Positions 8,082 to 18,076 of a DNA stretch of 64,000 nt are shown in pieces. Each line of letters opens with the position of its first letter. The first letter of the stretch is position 1. The notes beneath the pieces were generated by a model. The model made no database searches, was not told where the DNA came from, and saw only the letters and a program-made list of their open reading frames with translations. The DNA lies in contig CAWEPH010000006.1 in NCBI GenBank assembly GCA_963810915.1, positions 620,001-684,000 of the forward strand, read 5' to 3'. A program made the translations under genes and the position numbers. Origin of the DNA: JAOUEA01 sp963810915 (GTDB lineage Bacteria; Actinomycetota; UBA4738; HRBIN12).

Positions 8082-9191
8082 TCAAACCACGCGGCCAGAG
8101 CCCCAACGACCCTGCTCCGCCTGGTCCAGTGTAATGTGGTTGTGGAACGGCAGGGCGAGCGTGCGGCGGGCGACGTCCTCGGTGACCGGCAGCATGCCTT
8201 CGCTGGTGCCGAAGCGCTCGCGGATGTAGGGCTGCAGGTGGACGGGCGAGAAGTAGGCGCGGGTGGGGATGCCTTCGGCGGCCAGGGCGCCGATCACCGC
8301 GTCGCGGTCGACGTCGGCGGCCAGGGTCACCACGTAGACGAACCAGCTCATCTGCACGTCGGTGGCGGACGACGGGCGGTCGCACCCAGTCGAAGCCGGC
8401 GAGCCGCTCGGTGTACATCTGCGGCCACGTGCTCGCGCTTGGCCAGGAAGGTGTCGAGGCGCGCGATCTGGCGAGACGCCCAGCGCCGCGGACATCTCGT
8501 CCATCCGGTAGTTGAAGCCCAGGCGCTCGTGCTCGAGCCACGTGCCCATCTCAGCCGCGACCCTGGTTGCGCAGGCTCCGCACGGTCGCGGCCAGGTCGT
8601 CGTCGTCGGTCACGATCATGCCGCCCTCGCCGGTGGTCATCTGCTTGTTGGGGTAGAAGGCGAAGCAGCCGGCGCTGCCGCAGCCTGCCCAACGGCCGTC
8701 CGGTACGATCTCCGCTCCGATCGCCTCGCAGCAGTCGTCGATCAGCAGGAGGTCGGGCGCGGCCAGCTCGATGCCCGTCCCAGTCCGCGGGATGACCGAA
8801 CACGTCGACCACCATGACCGCCGTCGTCTTCGGCGTGCGTCGCGCGGCCAGCTCCGACACGGTCCAGGTTGTACGTGTCGGGCTCGATGTCGACGAAGAC
8901 CGGGCGTGGCCCTTCGTAGAGGAACGCGTTGACGCTCGCCGCGAACGTGAACGACGGAACCAGGACGTCGTCGCCCGGACCGATGCCGAGGGCGCGCACG
9001 ATGAGGTGGAGACCGGCGGTGCCGGAGCTGACGGCGACGGCTGTGCCGCGCCGACTCGACGGGCGACCCGGCGCTCGAAGCGTTCCGCGAATGGACCGAG
9101 GCCGAGCGTGCCTGAACGAAGGACCTCGACTCACCGCAGCCTCATCGGATCGGTCAAGGTCAGGCGCAGACATCGAGAGAGGGTCAGCCAC
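8082..9191 (-). CDS. DegT/DnrJ/EryC1/StrS-family PLP aminotransferase (several frame breaks)
   Basis: Pieces join to one sugar aminotransferase. AVAVSSGTAGLHLIVRALGI and GIGPGDDVLVPSFTFAASVN are the N-terminal hallmarks; RPVFVDIEPDTYNLD follows. A short piece in another frame gives the internal-aldimine region FYPNKQMTTGEGGM, where Lys binds PLP, then LRNQG. The C-terminal part reads LEHERLGFNYRMDEMSAALG, SWFVYVVTLAADVDRD and GIPTRAYFSPVHLQPYIRER. Frame changes occur near 8150, 8400-8480, 8570, 8770, 8860 and 9060. The family transaminates keto-sugar nucleotides (for example UDP-4-keto sugars made by CapD-like dehydratases, one of which lies at 24.4-26.3 kb). The exact start near 9191 is uncertain. 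Convergent with the DUF4012 gene. Confidence 0.8.
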
Positions 9192-9448
9192 GTTCGAACC
9201 GTAGAGCCCGGCAGGAGAGGACGCAAAGACTGCAACAAGTCGAAGTTAGAGCTTCAAGCTTCGCCGGGCCCTCGCATTGCTCCCCGGACTCCTGCTACGC
9301 CTCGGCGGTCTGATTACCGACCCACCTCTACCGCGGGAGGTATCGATCCCAATCAAGGTCCGGAGTGCTGCCGCTCGCCTCGAGCTGGATTCCCGTCTCA
9401 ACCTCCGGCGATCTGCATTCGTACGCCGCTCCGAGTATCACGGATCGC

Positions 9449-10241
9449 TTAGCGAACGAACACGTAAGAGGTTCGGTCTTGCCGGACTTGGGTGAAGCCA
9501 GGGTCGCGGAACAGGTCGACCATGTCCGACGCGCCACGTGATACCCGTGGTACATGTTTGGCCCGCGGAATGTCCGAGTGTGGAGCTCGGCAATCACGAC
9601 CTCGCATTTCGTGAGCGAGTCGGCGTCATCGATCAGAAGCCCAGCCTCTGCGCCCTCGATGTCCATGATGGGCAGGTCGTAAGAGTCCACGCAGCGCTCC
9701 TCGAGAAGCCCGGCCATGGTGAGCCGGGGCACGGGCACGGCGGTGGTCTCACCGTCCGGCTTGACCGCGGAACGCAGGAAGTTCGAGTTGGGGTAGAAGT
9801 CGACGGTCTGTGAATCGGATTCGTAGTCGAGTGCGCCGGGGATGACTGCGGCACGCTGTTCGTGCCGCAGCACTGATCGAAGGATCGGAACCATGGTCGG
9901 ATTCGCCTCGACGGCGTACAACGCAACATCGGGTTCGAGCATAGACAGGGCGTGCATCGATGTGACGCCGAGCCCGGCTCCGAGATCGACGACGGGGACA
10001 TGGGGCACGATGTACTGGTGGATTAGGTGAATGTCGCCTCGCTCGTGGAGATTCCAGAAGACGGCCGCCCTAATGGCTGGTTCGATGGAGTCGTGCGAGA
10101 GGTCCAGTCGCAGCCCCTGGCTGGACGCACCGCGCCGCGGGTAAGGCCGGTGACGACCTTGGCGACTGGCGGGCTGACGAGACTCCGGGTAACGAGCCGC
10201 TTGAGCCCGTGTTTGTTGTTGGGCTGTGCTTGATTCACCAT
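9449..10241 (-). CDS. FkbM-family methyltransferase (two frame breaks)
   Basis: Most likely start is GTG 10241 (MVNQAQPNNKHGLKRLVTRS), joined near 10110 to DLSHDSIEPAIRAAVFWNLH. The SAM-binding block is VPVVDLGAGLGVTSMHALSM, followed by LYAVEANPTMVPILRSVL. The FkbM signature appears as DLPIMDIEGAEAGLLIDDAD. A second frame change near 9540 leads to DMVDLFRDPGFTQVRQDRTS and a TAA at 9449. FkbM enzymes O-methylate sugars or related hydroxyls in surface glycans and natural products. Base composition is less GC-rich than the left flank. It lies between the aminotransferase and the MBL-Rieske gene, consistent with tailoring of an unusual sugar. The 257 bp between it and the aminotransferase gene show no further gene. 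Confidence 0.78.
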
Positions 10242-10436
10242 GCCAGTGCCCCGTGAAGTGATCGGTCAACGACCATACTCCCGTGTCCGCCCGAGTCGCA
10301 CGGCTTCATATGACACTTCACCCAGGAGAGCGGCGCGCGGCGAGTCCATGGCCAAGTCGTGAACCTGCCTACCCCTTGACTGCCATCTGCAACGAGTGCT
10401 TCCCTTTCGCCCAATCATCGTTCGGAAAGGCCGTGG

Positions 10437-11989
10437 ATGAAGATCACCGCACTTGGACATGCCGGGCTGAAGGTCGAAGTCTGCGGGAGCACCGTGCTCG
10501 TTGATCCTTGGTTCTCGCCCGAGGGAGCCTTCCAGGGTTCGTGGTTTCAGTTCCCCGACAACTCGCACCTGCTCGAGGCGCCGTCGCTGTACGAACCGAC
10601 GGCCATCGTGATCTCCCATGAGCACTTGGATCACGTGGACCCATGGTTCTTAGCCCGCGTGCCTTCCCACGTGCCGGTGATCGTCCCCCGCTACCCCTCC
10701 CCGATCCTGAGGCACAAGATCGCGGCCGCCGGCCAGCGCACGATCATCGAGGCGCCGCCGTGGGAGCTGGTCGAGGTGACCGAGGGCGTAAGCGTCTTCT
10801 TCGTATCCGAGGAGTCGCCCATGAATCACGACTCGGCGATCGTCATCCAGGGCGACGGTCATACGCTGCTCAACCTGAACGATGCGCGGCTCTTCCCGGT
10901 GCAGTTCCGGGGGATCCAAAGCCTCGTCGGCGGGACCATCGACGTCTTCGCGTTCCAGGGCGCGGGCGCCTCCTGGTACCCCATGTGTTACGACTTCCCG
11001 AAGAAGAAGCGGGACCGCCTGGCCGCGGAGAAACGGATGGTCAAGTTCCGCTATGCGCAGCAGTGCGTCGAACTCCTTGAGCCCGTCGTATCGTCCCCTT
11101 CGCCGGCCCGCCAGCTTTCCTCGATCCCGAGTTGTTCCATCACAACGAGCAGATGGAGGCCGGCATCTTCCCCGACCAGCAGCAGGTCGCGGACTGGCTG
11201 GGCGAGCGCGGGCAACATGACTCTGTTGTGTTGCTACCAGGCGACACCTGGGACGCCGAAACGAGAACGAAGGATGACGATCCGCAATGGACGGGCTTTT
11301 CGTTCGAAGATCGGTGGCGGTACCTCGCCTCCTACGCTGAGCGGCGGGCACCCCACCTGCGGGCCGTTCTCGAGCGCTACCCGGAGCCGCGGATTCGCTG
11401 TGGGAACCACTTCCGGGAGTACTTCGAACGCTTGCTTGCGATGAGCCCGTACTTCAACGCCAAGATCGGCATGCGGGTCGGCTTCCACGTCTTGGGCCCG
11501 GGAGGTGGGGACTGGGCCGTCGACTTCCGCCCGGGTTCCGAGGGGGTCGATCAGGAAGCGGGACTGTTCCTACGAGTTCACCTTCGAGTCGCGGTGGCTC
11601 CCTCCGCTCATAGACGGCAGCACCCCATGGGAGGACTTTCTGCTCTCCCTGCGCTTCTCTGCGCACCGTGAACCCGATCTGTACAACGACCACCTCCTCG
11701 GGTTGTTGAAGTTCGCGGAGCCGAAGGCGCTCGACGCCGTCCAGTCCTTCGAGCGTTCGCTGAGATTCGATGAGCGGATTACGGTGCAGGTGACGGCAGC
11801 TCCTACTCCGTGTCCCGGTACTGCCCACATGCCGGGAACGACCTCCTTGAGACCGGTGAGGTCCTCCCCGGCCGGATCCTCCAGTGTCTCGCGCACCACT
11901 ACGCATTCGATCTGGAGACAGGCCGATGTGTGAATGGGACGACTTCACCCCTGAGCGTGCACAAACTCGAAACTGCAGTGGAGTCGTGA
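10437..11989 (+). CDS. MBL-fold hydrolase fused to a C-terminal Rieske [2Fe-2S] domain
   Basis: ATG at 10437 follows GGAAAGG. The N-terminal part is an UlaG-like metallo-beta-lactamase fold: MKITALGHAGLKVEVCGSTV, VLVDPWFSPEG, and the metal-binding HEHLDH in VISHEHLDHVDPWFL. The mid-region (FFVSEESPMNHDSAIVI, FAFQGAGASWYPMCYDFPKK, PDQQQVADWLGERGQ) resembles the CMP-sialic acid hydroxylase-like MBL branch. After frame changes near 11090, 11560 and 11790 the protein ends with a Rieske motif, CPHAGNDL and CLAHHYAFDLETGRC: CxH, 18 residues, CxxH. TGA at 11989; about 517 residues. In the CMAH family a Rieske domain is joined to this MBL fold but at the N-terminus. A sugar N-acyl hydroxylase is a reasonable inference, not proven. 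Confidence 0.72.
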
Positions 11990-12040
11990 CCCGATAGGAC
12001 ACGCGCAACTCGCAACTCCTGAAGGTGGGGGCGGTTTGAG

Positions 12041-13757
12041 ATGAGAATCCTGGGGATCGCACACGACGTCTACATCTGTTCAGCGGCGGTCATCGTCGAC
12101 GGCGAGGTCGTGTCGGCGATCGCGGAGGAGCGGCTGGATCGCAAGAAGCAGAGCCGCGTGCTTCCCGACGCTCGCGATCGAGCGCTGCCTGCGATGAGGC
12201 GGGACTCGCGATTGACGACATCGACGAGATCGCGGTGGCCTGGAACCCGGCGATCGAGGTCCAGTCGACGCCCGCGGGCTACCTGGATGCACGCCGGTGG
12301 AGGACCGAGCATCTCGCGCAGGTCCCGGCGCGGCTCGCCGGGCTGCTTGGGCACCGCCGCCCGAACGGCGAGATGACGCCTGACCAACCTCGCCGAAGGA
12401 CGCGCCGCCGGTCACGTTCGTCGATCACTACCACGCCCATCTCGGCAACGCCCTCACGGTCTGCCCCGACGACCCGGTGGCGTTCCTGGTCATGGACGGA
12501 CGCGGCGAGACCCTGACGACGCAGACGGGGGTCCTGAACGGGCCAGCGAGGTCGCAGGTGCATCTCGGAGATCCACTACCCGCACTCGCTTGGGCTGTTC
12601 TACGGGGTCGTCACGCAGTTCCTGGGCTTCAAGCCGGACTCCGACGAGTGGAAGGTCATGGCGCTCGCGTCCTACGCGGACGCGATGGGACGACATGTAC
12701 GACCGGCTGAGCAAGCTGATCACCGTCGATGCGGACGGCACGTTCCGGCTGTCGCTCGAGTACTTCGAGCACTACAACTTCTTCGATCGTCGCATGTTCT
12801 CCGACCTGTTCGTCGAGGAGTTCGGACCTCCACGCCGACGCGACGAGCCCATCACGGATCGCCACGAGTCGCTGGCCGCCGCGATGCAGCGAGTGTTCGA
12901 GGAGACCGTCGCGAAGCTGCTCGTGACGCTTCACGAACGAACCGGCTTGGAGAGCGTGATCCTCTCCGGCGGCTCCTTCATGAACAGCGTGTTCAACGGG
13001 AAGGTCGCCGAGCTCACGCCCGTTCCGAACGTTGCTACGTCTCCGGTCACCCGGACGACTCCGGGCACCTCGGTCGGCGCGGCGCTGTATCCTGCACAAC
13101 TGCGAACGGAGCGACCGGCCGTCCTCTCACCTCCCACAACTACTGGGGCCCTGCGTACACGGACGCCGAGTGCCTCGAAGTCGCTCGACGGTACAAGCTC
13201 GCGAACGCCGAGGTCGTCGATGATCCGTCCGACGAGCGGCCGAGGACCTGGCCGAGGGCGGATCATCGGGTGGTTCCAGGGACGCATGGAGTTCGGGCAG
13301 CGCGCGCTGGGGAACCGCTCGATCCTGCTCGACCCGCGGCGCAGCGACGGACGCGACGTCTTGAACCGGGCCGTGAAGTTCCGCGAGGCGTTCCGTCCGT
13401 TCGCACCCGCGATCCTCGCGGAGCGCGTGAGCGACTACTTCGAGTGTCCCGATGACGCTCGCGTCCCGTTCATGGAACGCGTGTTCATGTTCCGACCCGA
13501 GAAGCGCTCCGAGGTTCCCGTCGGTGGTGCACGTCGACGGCAGCGGCAGGCTCCAGACCGTCGGGCCGGACGACAACCCGCGCTACTACGAGCTGATCAA
13601 GCACTTCGAGGAGCTCACGGGCGTGCCGATCGTGCTGAACACGAGCTTCAACCTGAACGGCGAGCCCATCGTGTGCTCACCGGACGACGCCATCCGGACG
13701 TTCTTCACGTGCGGACTCGACGTGCTCTACCTGGGCAACGTCCGCCTAGGCAAGTAG
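12041..13757 (+). CDS. NodU/CmcH-family carbamoyltransferase (many frame breaks)
   Basis: ATG at 12041 follows AAGGTGGGGG. The N-terminus MRILGIAHDVYICSAAVIVD plus SAIAEERLDRKKQSR is the standard opening of NodU/CmcH enzymes. Later pieces include VTFVDHYHAHLGNAL (the HxxxH region), AFLVMDGRGETLTTQTG, VILSGGSFMNSVFNGKV, and the C-terminal YrdC-like signature FQGRMEFGQRALGNRSILLD, then TSFNLNGEPIVCSPDDAI and CGLDVLYLGNVRLGK. The family transfers carbamoyl from carbamoyl phosphate to sugar or antibiotic hydroxyls through a carbamoyl-adenylate. At least eight frame changes are spread over 12160-13520. It is placed 52 bp after the MBL-Rieske gene on the same strand, likely one operon for glycan decoration. 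Confidence 0.8.
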
Positions 13758-13804
13758 CCCGGTCTTTGATCACGGTGGCCGGAAATCGCCGCTAGGCAGC
13801 CCGG

Positions 13805-14483
13805 TCACACTTGTTTCTCGTTCAGCTCACCCTGGAAGTCTGGCATCGTCGCGTGCCCTTCAGCACTGATACCGACGCCGCGGAGCACCTGCATGACACT
13901 CATCCCGAGGATCTTGAAGATCTAGGCGCATGGTCCGATTGTCGATGTACCACACGTCAAGGTCGAATCTCTCCTCCCAGCTCAGCTCATTTCGTCCATT
14001 CACCTGAGCCCAGCCGGTGATCCCAGGTCGAACCTCGTGCCGCCGCGCCTGCTCTCGTGTGTAGCGTGCAAGGTATTCGGGAAGAAGCGGGCGCGGCCCA
14101 ACCAGACTCATTTCACCCCTGAGGACGTTCACTAGCTCTGGCAATTCGTCGGTACTTGTTCGACGAAGGAACCGCCCAGCCGCCGTCAACCTGTCAGCGT
14201 CTGGTCTTGGATGTTGACCCTCGGTTCCTCCCGGTTCACGCATGGTGCGGAACTTGTAGAGGACAAAGAGACGACCACCACATCCAGGTCTCAGTTGTCT
14301 GAACAGGATCGGTCTCCCCATCGTGACTCGGACAACGATGGCAATGAGCGCCATGGGTGCTGCGAGCGTGATCAGGGCTAAGGATCCCAGGCCGACATCC
14401 AGGCTCCGCTTGGCGAATCGCGAAGGTCTGCCCCAGTTTCCGATAGCGTTGGTTGTCTCAGGGCCGCGACCATCTGTCATCAC
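13805..14483 (-). CDS. Initiating sugar-phosphate transferase (bacterial sugar transferase, PHPT family)
   Basis: Start GTG 14483 (or ATG 14480). One membrane helix (LGSLALITLAAPMALIAIVV) precedes the catalytic domain: PILFRQLRPGCGGRLFVLYK, YKFRTMREPGG, RRTSTDELPELVNVLRGEMS, LVGPRPLLPEYLARY and RPGITGWAQVNGRNELSWEE, the classic WbaP/PglC-type order with the Asp-Glu catalytic dyad in 'STDELPEL'. A frame change near 13915 leads to ILGMSVMQVLRGVGISAEG and a TGA at 13805. The enzyme transfers a sugar phosphate to undecaprenyl phosphate, starting repeat-unit synthesis. Its start overlaps the stop of the upstream membrane gene (TGATG), implying translational coupling. Convergent with the carbamoyltransferase. 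Confidence 0.87.
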
Positions 14484-15703
14484 ACCCGCCCCACCCTTCC
14501 AGCAGCGGGTATCTCCGATTGCCCAGTGTGCCCTGCGGCGTGCCTACGAACCCCGACAGCGAGTCCGACGGACGCGTAAGGGATCAGCAGAACAACGATC
14601 ATCGCTCTCATCCGGATCACGATGCCCCAATTGGCGAGCGTCAACGCCAAGACAACGAGAAGGAGGAGCGCGGGGAGGAGCAGTAGCCAGGCCACCCGAC
14701 CGTGTCGGCGATGGAGCGGACGGAGTCCGCGCAAGGCCCAGAAGACGATGAACCACCAGGCCGAGGGTGTCGGCCAAGGCAGCCTGACCTGTCGCGGGTA
14801 GCTGCCACGGAAGAGGTCCGAGTGCCACGAGCGGAAGAGTCACGGGCAACTGTCCCACCAGGGCATATCCGTTCAGCGCCGTCGTCTGCCCAAAACCAGT
14901 ATTCGCCTCCGCCAGGATGTTCCGCGAGTTGGCGTAGCTCGCTGCGTCCGCTTCCCCAAGACTCTGAAGAGCGGCAAATCGGGGGAGGAGAAACGCCGCG
15001 AGTAGAGACAGACCCACCGATGAGAACGATCCGCCTGAGGTGATCGCCGGGACGGGGAGCCCGAACGAGTACGAGTCCTAAGCCCAAGGCGATTGCGAGA
15101 ACGGCGGCCACGGGCGCCCGCATCGTAACCATGGCGAGAAAGAGGACGAGCAACCAGACACCTCGACGCCAGACGAGCCCATCCAACGCTACCCTCACCG
15201 CCGTGTCAGCCACCAGAGCGATGAGGAGCCACATCGATGCTTCGCGGAGAAGCTGCGACCCCCACCAAATGAACGGGGGAAGGAAGACTGCTATGAGAGC
15301 CGCGATCCGTGCAGCCCGCTGATCGCCCAGGCGACGAGCCGTACTGGAGACAACTAGTACAAGCAGTCCCATCCAGAGGCCATTGAGGAATAGCCCTGCC
15401 ACTGGCACGTGCCCGAAGGCTCGATAGATACTTCCGAGGAGTACGGAGAAGCCTTCCTTACCGGCATTCGTCTGTTCCAGGCCGAGGGCCTGCGCCTCAT
15501 AAGTCGACCGCGTCGCCAGCGATCTGGGAGGGCACTAGGTACCAAATGGCCGTAGCCAGCGCAGAATGGCCCACGAACGACGCCAACGCCCAGAACCTGA
15601 TCGTCCTCTCGGTGCCGGGGTATGCGAAACAAAGGACGAGCAAAGAGAGGACGGCCAACAACAACACGCCGATAGCGTGCCGCAATGGGTCGTCGACTAC
15701 CAT
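14480..15703 (-). CDS. Polytopic membrane protein, Wzy/GT-C-like (about three frame breaks)
   Basis: ATG at 15703 opens MVVDDPLRHAIGVLLLAVLS, the first of at least nine hydrophobic segments: LASFVGHSALATAIWYLVPS, PVAGLFLNGLWMGLLVLVVS, IAALIAVFLPPFIWWGSQLL, GVWLLVLFLAMVTMRAPVAA, VLAIALGLGLVLV, LLAAFLLPRFAALQ, QLPVTLPLVALGPLPW and WLLLLPALLLLVVLALTLAN. The soluble loop REASMWLLIALVAD and the 'LLREAS' context resemble polysaccharide polymerases and GT-C-like proteins in such loci. Frame changes fall near 15510, 15020 and 14760. Coupled by stop-start overlap to the initiating transferase, so a polymerase or glycolipid-modifying role is likely. Specific function not assignable. Confidence 0.68.
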
Positions 15704-15850
15704 GGTCGGACGTTAGCACTACAGGGTCAGGCCAAGAAGCCCTGGTAGCGCACCTCGAATGCGCACCAACGCTCGCTGGGGCATGCGCATCGAAACGACG
15801 ACGCCCACCGAGGGAATCTGGGCTCGCGTGGCCATCTAGCTTGCGACCCT

Positions 15851-16976
15851 TCAACCGAACCAGGTTGGCGATCCCAGGTCGGAGTAGAGGCGTCGCCATT
15901 TGGCGAGAATGTTGCGAATGTCGTACGTCTCCTCAGCCATCCTCCGTCCGGCCGCCCCCATCCTCGCGAGTTCATCCTTAGGGAGCATCATCAGCAGCCG
16001 CATCGCCTCGGCAAGGGATTGCGGATCGTCCGGGGGGCGTCAGGTACCCGTTCAGGTGGTGCTCGACGATTTCACTGCACCCACCAACGTCGGTCGTGAC
16101 GATTGGCAACCGAGAAGCTGCCGCCTCGAGAAGAACCAGCGGCAATGCTTCCCACCTCGAACATAAGACGAACGCGTCAGCCGCGCTCATGATCGCGGCG
16201 ACGTCGTCTCTTCCGCCCAAGTAGGCAATACGATCCCCTACGCTCATATCACTTGCGAGCCTCATGACGGAAGGTCGCAAGGGACCCTCCCCAACGACAA
16301 CCAAGTGGGCGGCCTTGGGCAGTCGCGCGAAGGCTCGAACAAGATGGTCATGGGCCTTCTCGGGCCGAAACGCAGCAACCGCCAGCCATAGGAACTCCCC
16401 CTCCTCCACTCCGAGGGCCTTCCTGATGGATGTTCGACGCTCGCTCGATCCGCCAAACCTTTCAATGTCGATGCCGTTCGGGATCCATAGCGCCCGCTTT
16501 CGCGAGATGGCACGTACCTTGAGATACCGTTCGAGGCCGACGCGGGAAACATGCGTGGTTCGGTCAGCAAGACCGTCCGTGATGCCGTACGCAATATCGG
16601 TAAGCCAATTACCTTCTGCGTGCGCGTGGGCAGTACAAACGAGAACCGGAATCCGGGAGACAATCCGCGTCACTCGCACGATCAGATTGGCATGGACCAT
16701 GTGACTGTGAACGACAGCCGGCTGGAACCTCTGAATGACGCGTCGAAGTCGGAGAATCCCGCGTGGGTTTGGGTGTCCACGCTTCATGCCGAGGTCCACA
16801 ACGTTGATGCCCGCCCGGGACAGCTCGTCAACATACGCGTCCGCTGGAATCAAGGAGGCAACAGCCACGGAGAAGCCTTTCAAGCGAAACCTTAGAGCCA
16901 TCTCCTTAACCTGATTCTCCGCCCCGCCAACCGAGAGGTCGGTCAGAACGAACAAGACGTCAATACCGGTCCGCAA
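15851..16976 (-). CDS. GT4-family (GT-B fold) glycosyltransferase (frame break near 16040)
   Basis: TTG at 16976 is the best-placed start (GIDVLFVLTDLSVGGAENQV, with a GGAGAGTGGG upstream). Typical GT4 features follow: VVHSHMVHANLIVRVTRI, WIPNGIDIERFGG, FLWLAVAAFRPEKAHDHLV, HLVVVGEGPLRPSVMRLASD and the EX7E-like donor site in CSRWEALPLVLLEAAASRLP, then VTTDVGGCSEIV. After a frame change near 16040 the end is DDPQSLAEAMRLLMMLPKDE and a TGA at 15851. The family moves NDP-sugars onto lipid-linked acceptors on the cytoplasmic face. Donor unknown. Divergent from the epimerase at 17136. Confidence 0.85.
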
Positions 16977-17066
16977 TGAGCACCCACTCTCCAGGCCGCA
17001 GGGTGAACGAGCATAAGATGACGAAGCATCTGCACTAGGGTCATCTGCGCGTGGATGATAGTTGCT

Positions 17067-17078
17067 CCTCCATGGAGG
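17067..17078. promoter_or_regulatory. 12-bp perfect palindrome in divergent promoter region
   Basis: CCTCCATGGAGG lies about midway in the 159-bp gap between the divergent GT4 gene and the epimerase gene. It could be an operator for both; no regulator is identified, so this is tentative. Confidence 0.25.
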
Positions 17079-17135
17079 GAGATGCGCCGTCTTCGCTCTG
17101 ACTGGGTATGGCAACAACTCGTGGATGGGGAGCCG

Positions 17136-18076
17136 ATGCGGATAGCTGTTACGGGCGGTACCGGGTTCGTGGGCCGGCACCTGGTCGCCCTCCATCGCGC
17201 CGCCGGAGATGAAGTGCGCGTTCTGAGTCGAGATGCTGCATCACCGAGCAAGGCTAGTGGAGGAGCGATCTTCTTCCAGGCGGACTTGTCAGAAGACACG
17301 ACAGCCTTAGGCCCGTTTCTTGACGACGTCGATGTGCTGTATCACTGTGCCGCCGAACTTCAAGACGAATCTAAGATGAGGTCCTTGCATATCGACGGCA
17401 CGATTCGACTCTTGGCGACATCGAAGGGAAGGATTGGCCGTTGGGTTCAGCTCAGTAGTGTTGGGGTCTACGGTTCTCTCGGTGAGCGAACAATCGATGA
17501 AGACGCATCGTGCTACCCGACAAGCGTCTACGAAAAGACGAAGCTGCACTCGGACCTCAGCGTGAGCCTATTCTGCGAAAGTAACGACATACCCTTTTGC
17601 TTAGTTCGACCGTCCACGGTGTTCGGCGTTGACATGCCCAATCGCTTCCTCGCAGACTGGATTCGACTCATCGACAGAGGCCTGTTCGCCTTCGTTGGTC
17701 CCCAGGGAGCAATCGTCAATGCTGTTCACGTCGATAGCCTCACCCAGGCCCTCACAATGTGCGGCCAGTCCGGAGAGCCACTGGGCGCACGTACATCGTG
17801 TCCGAGGCGATGACCGTCGAAGAATTCGTAGGGATCATTTGCCAGGCCCTTGATCGGAAACCAGTCACCTTCCGGCTTCCAGAGTCAGCGCTGCGGAGGC
17901 TAACTGACCTTCTTGGGTTTCTGCCGAGGCTCCCCTTGACTGCGTCGCGCATCGATGCGCTCACAAACCGCACGGCTTATCTCGCCGAGCGGATCAGGAA
18001 GGATCTCGGATACCAACCCCGCGTGTCCCTGGAGCAAGGATTGCGCTCGACCGTGGCAGCGTTAAGGGCGCAGTGA
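17136..18076 (+). CDS. NAD-dependent epimerase/dehydratase (frame break near 17790)
   Basis: ATG at 17136 opens MRIAVTGGTGFVGRHLVALH with the GxxGxxG loop at residues 7-12. VLYHCAAELQDESKMRSLHI, VQLSSVGVYGSLGERTID (catalytic Ser), YEKTK (YxxxK) and CLVRPSTVFGVDMPNRFL follow. A one-base frame change near 17790 leads to TYIVSEAMTVEEFVGIICQA and FLPRLPLTASRIDALTNRTA, the C-terminal substrate domain. The family converts sugar nucleotides, but this branch with a long C-terminal arm is also seen next to GT4 enzymes with unclear substrate. The stop overlaps the GTG of the next gene, so the two are translationally coupled. Confidence 0.82.
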
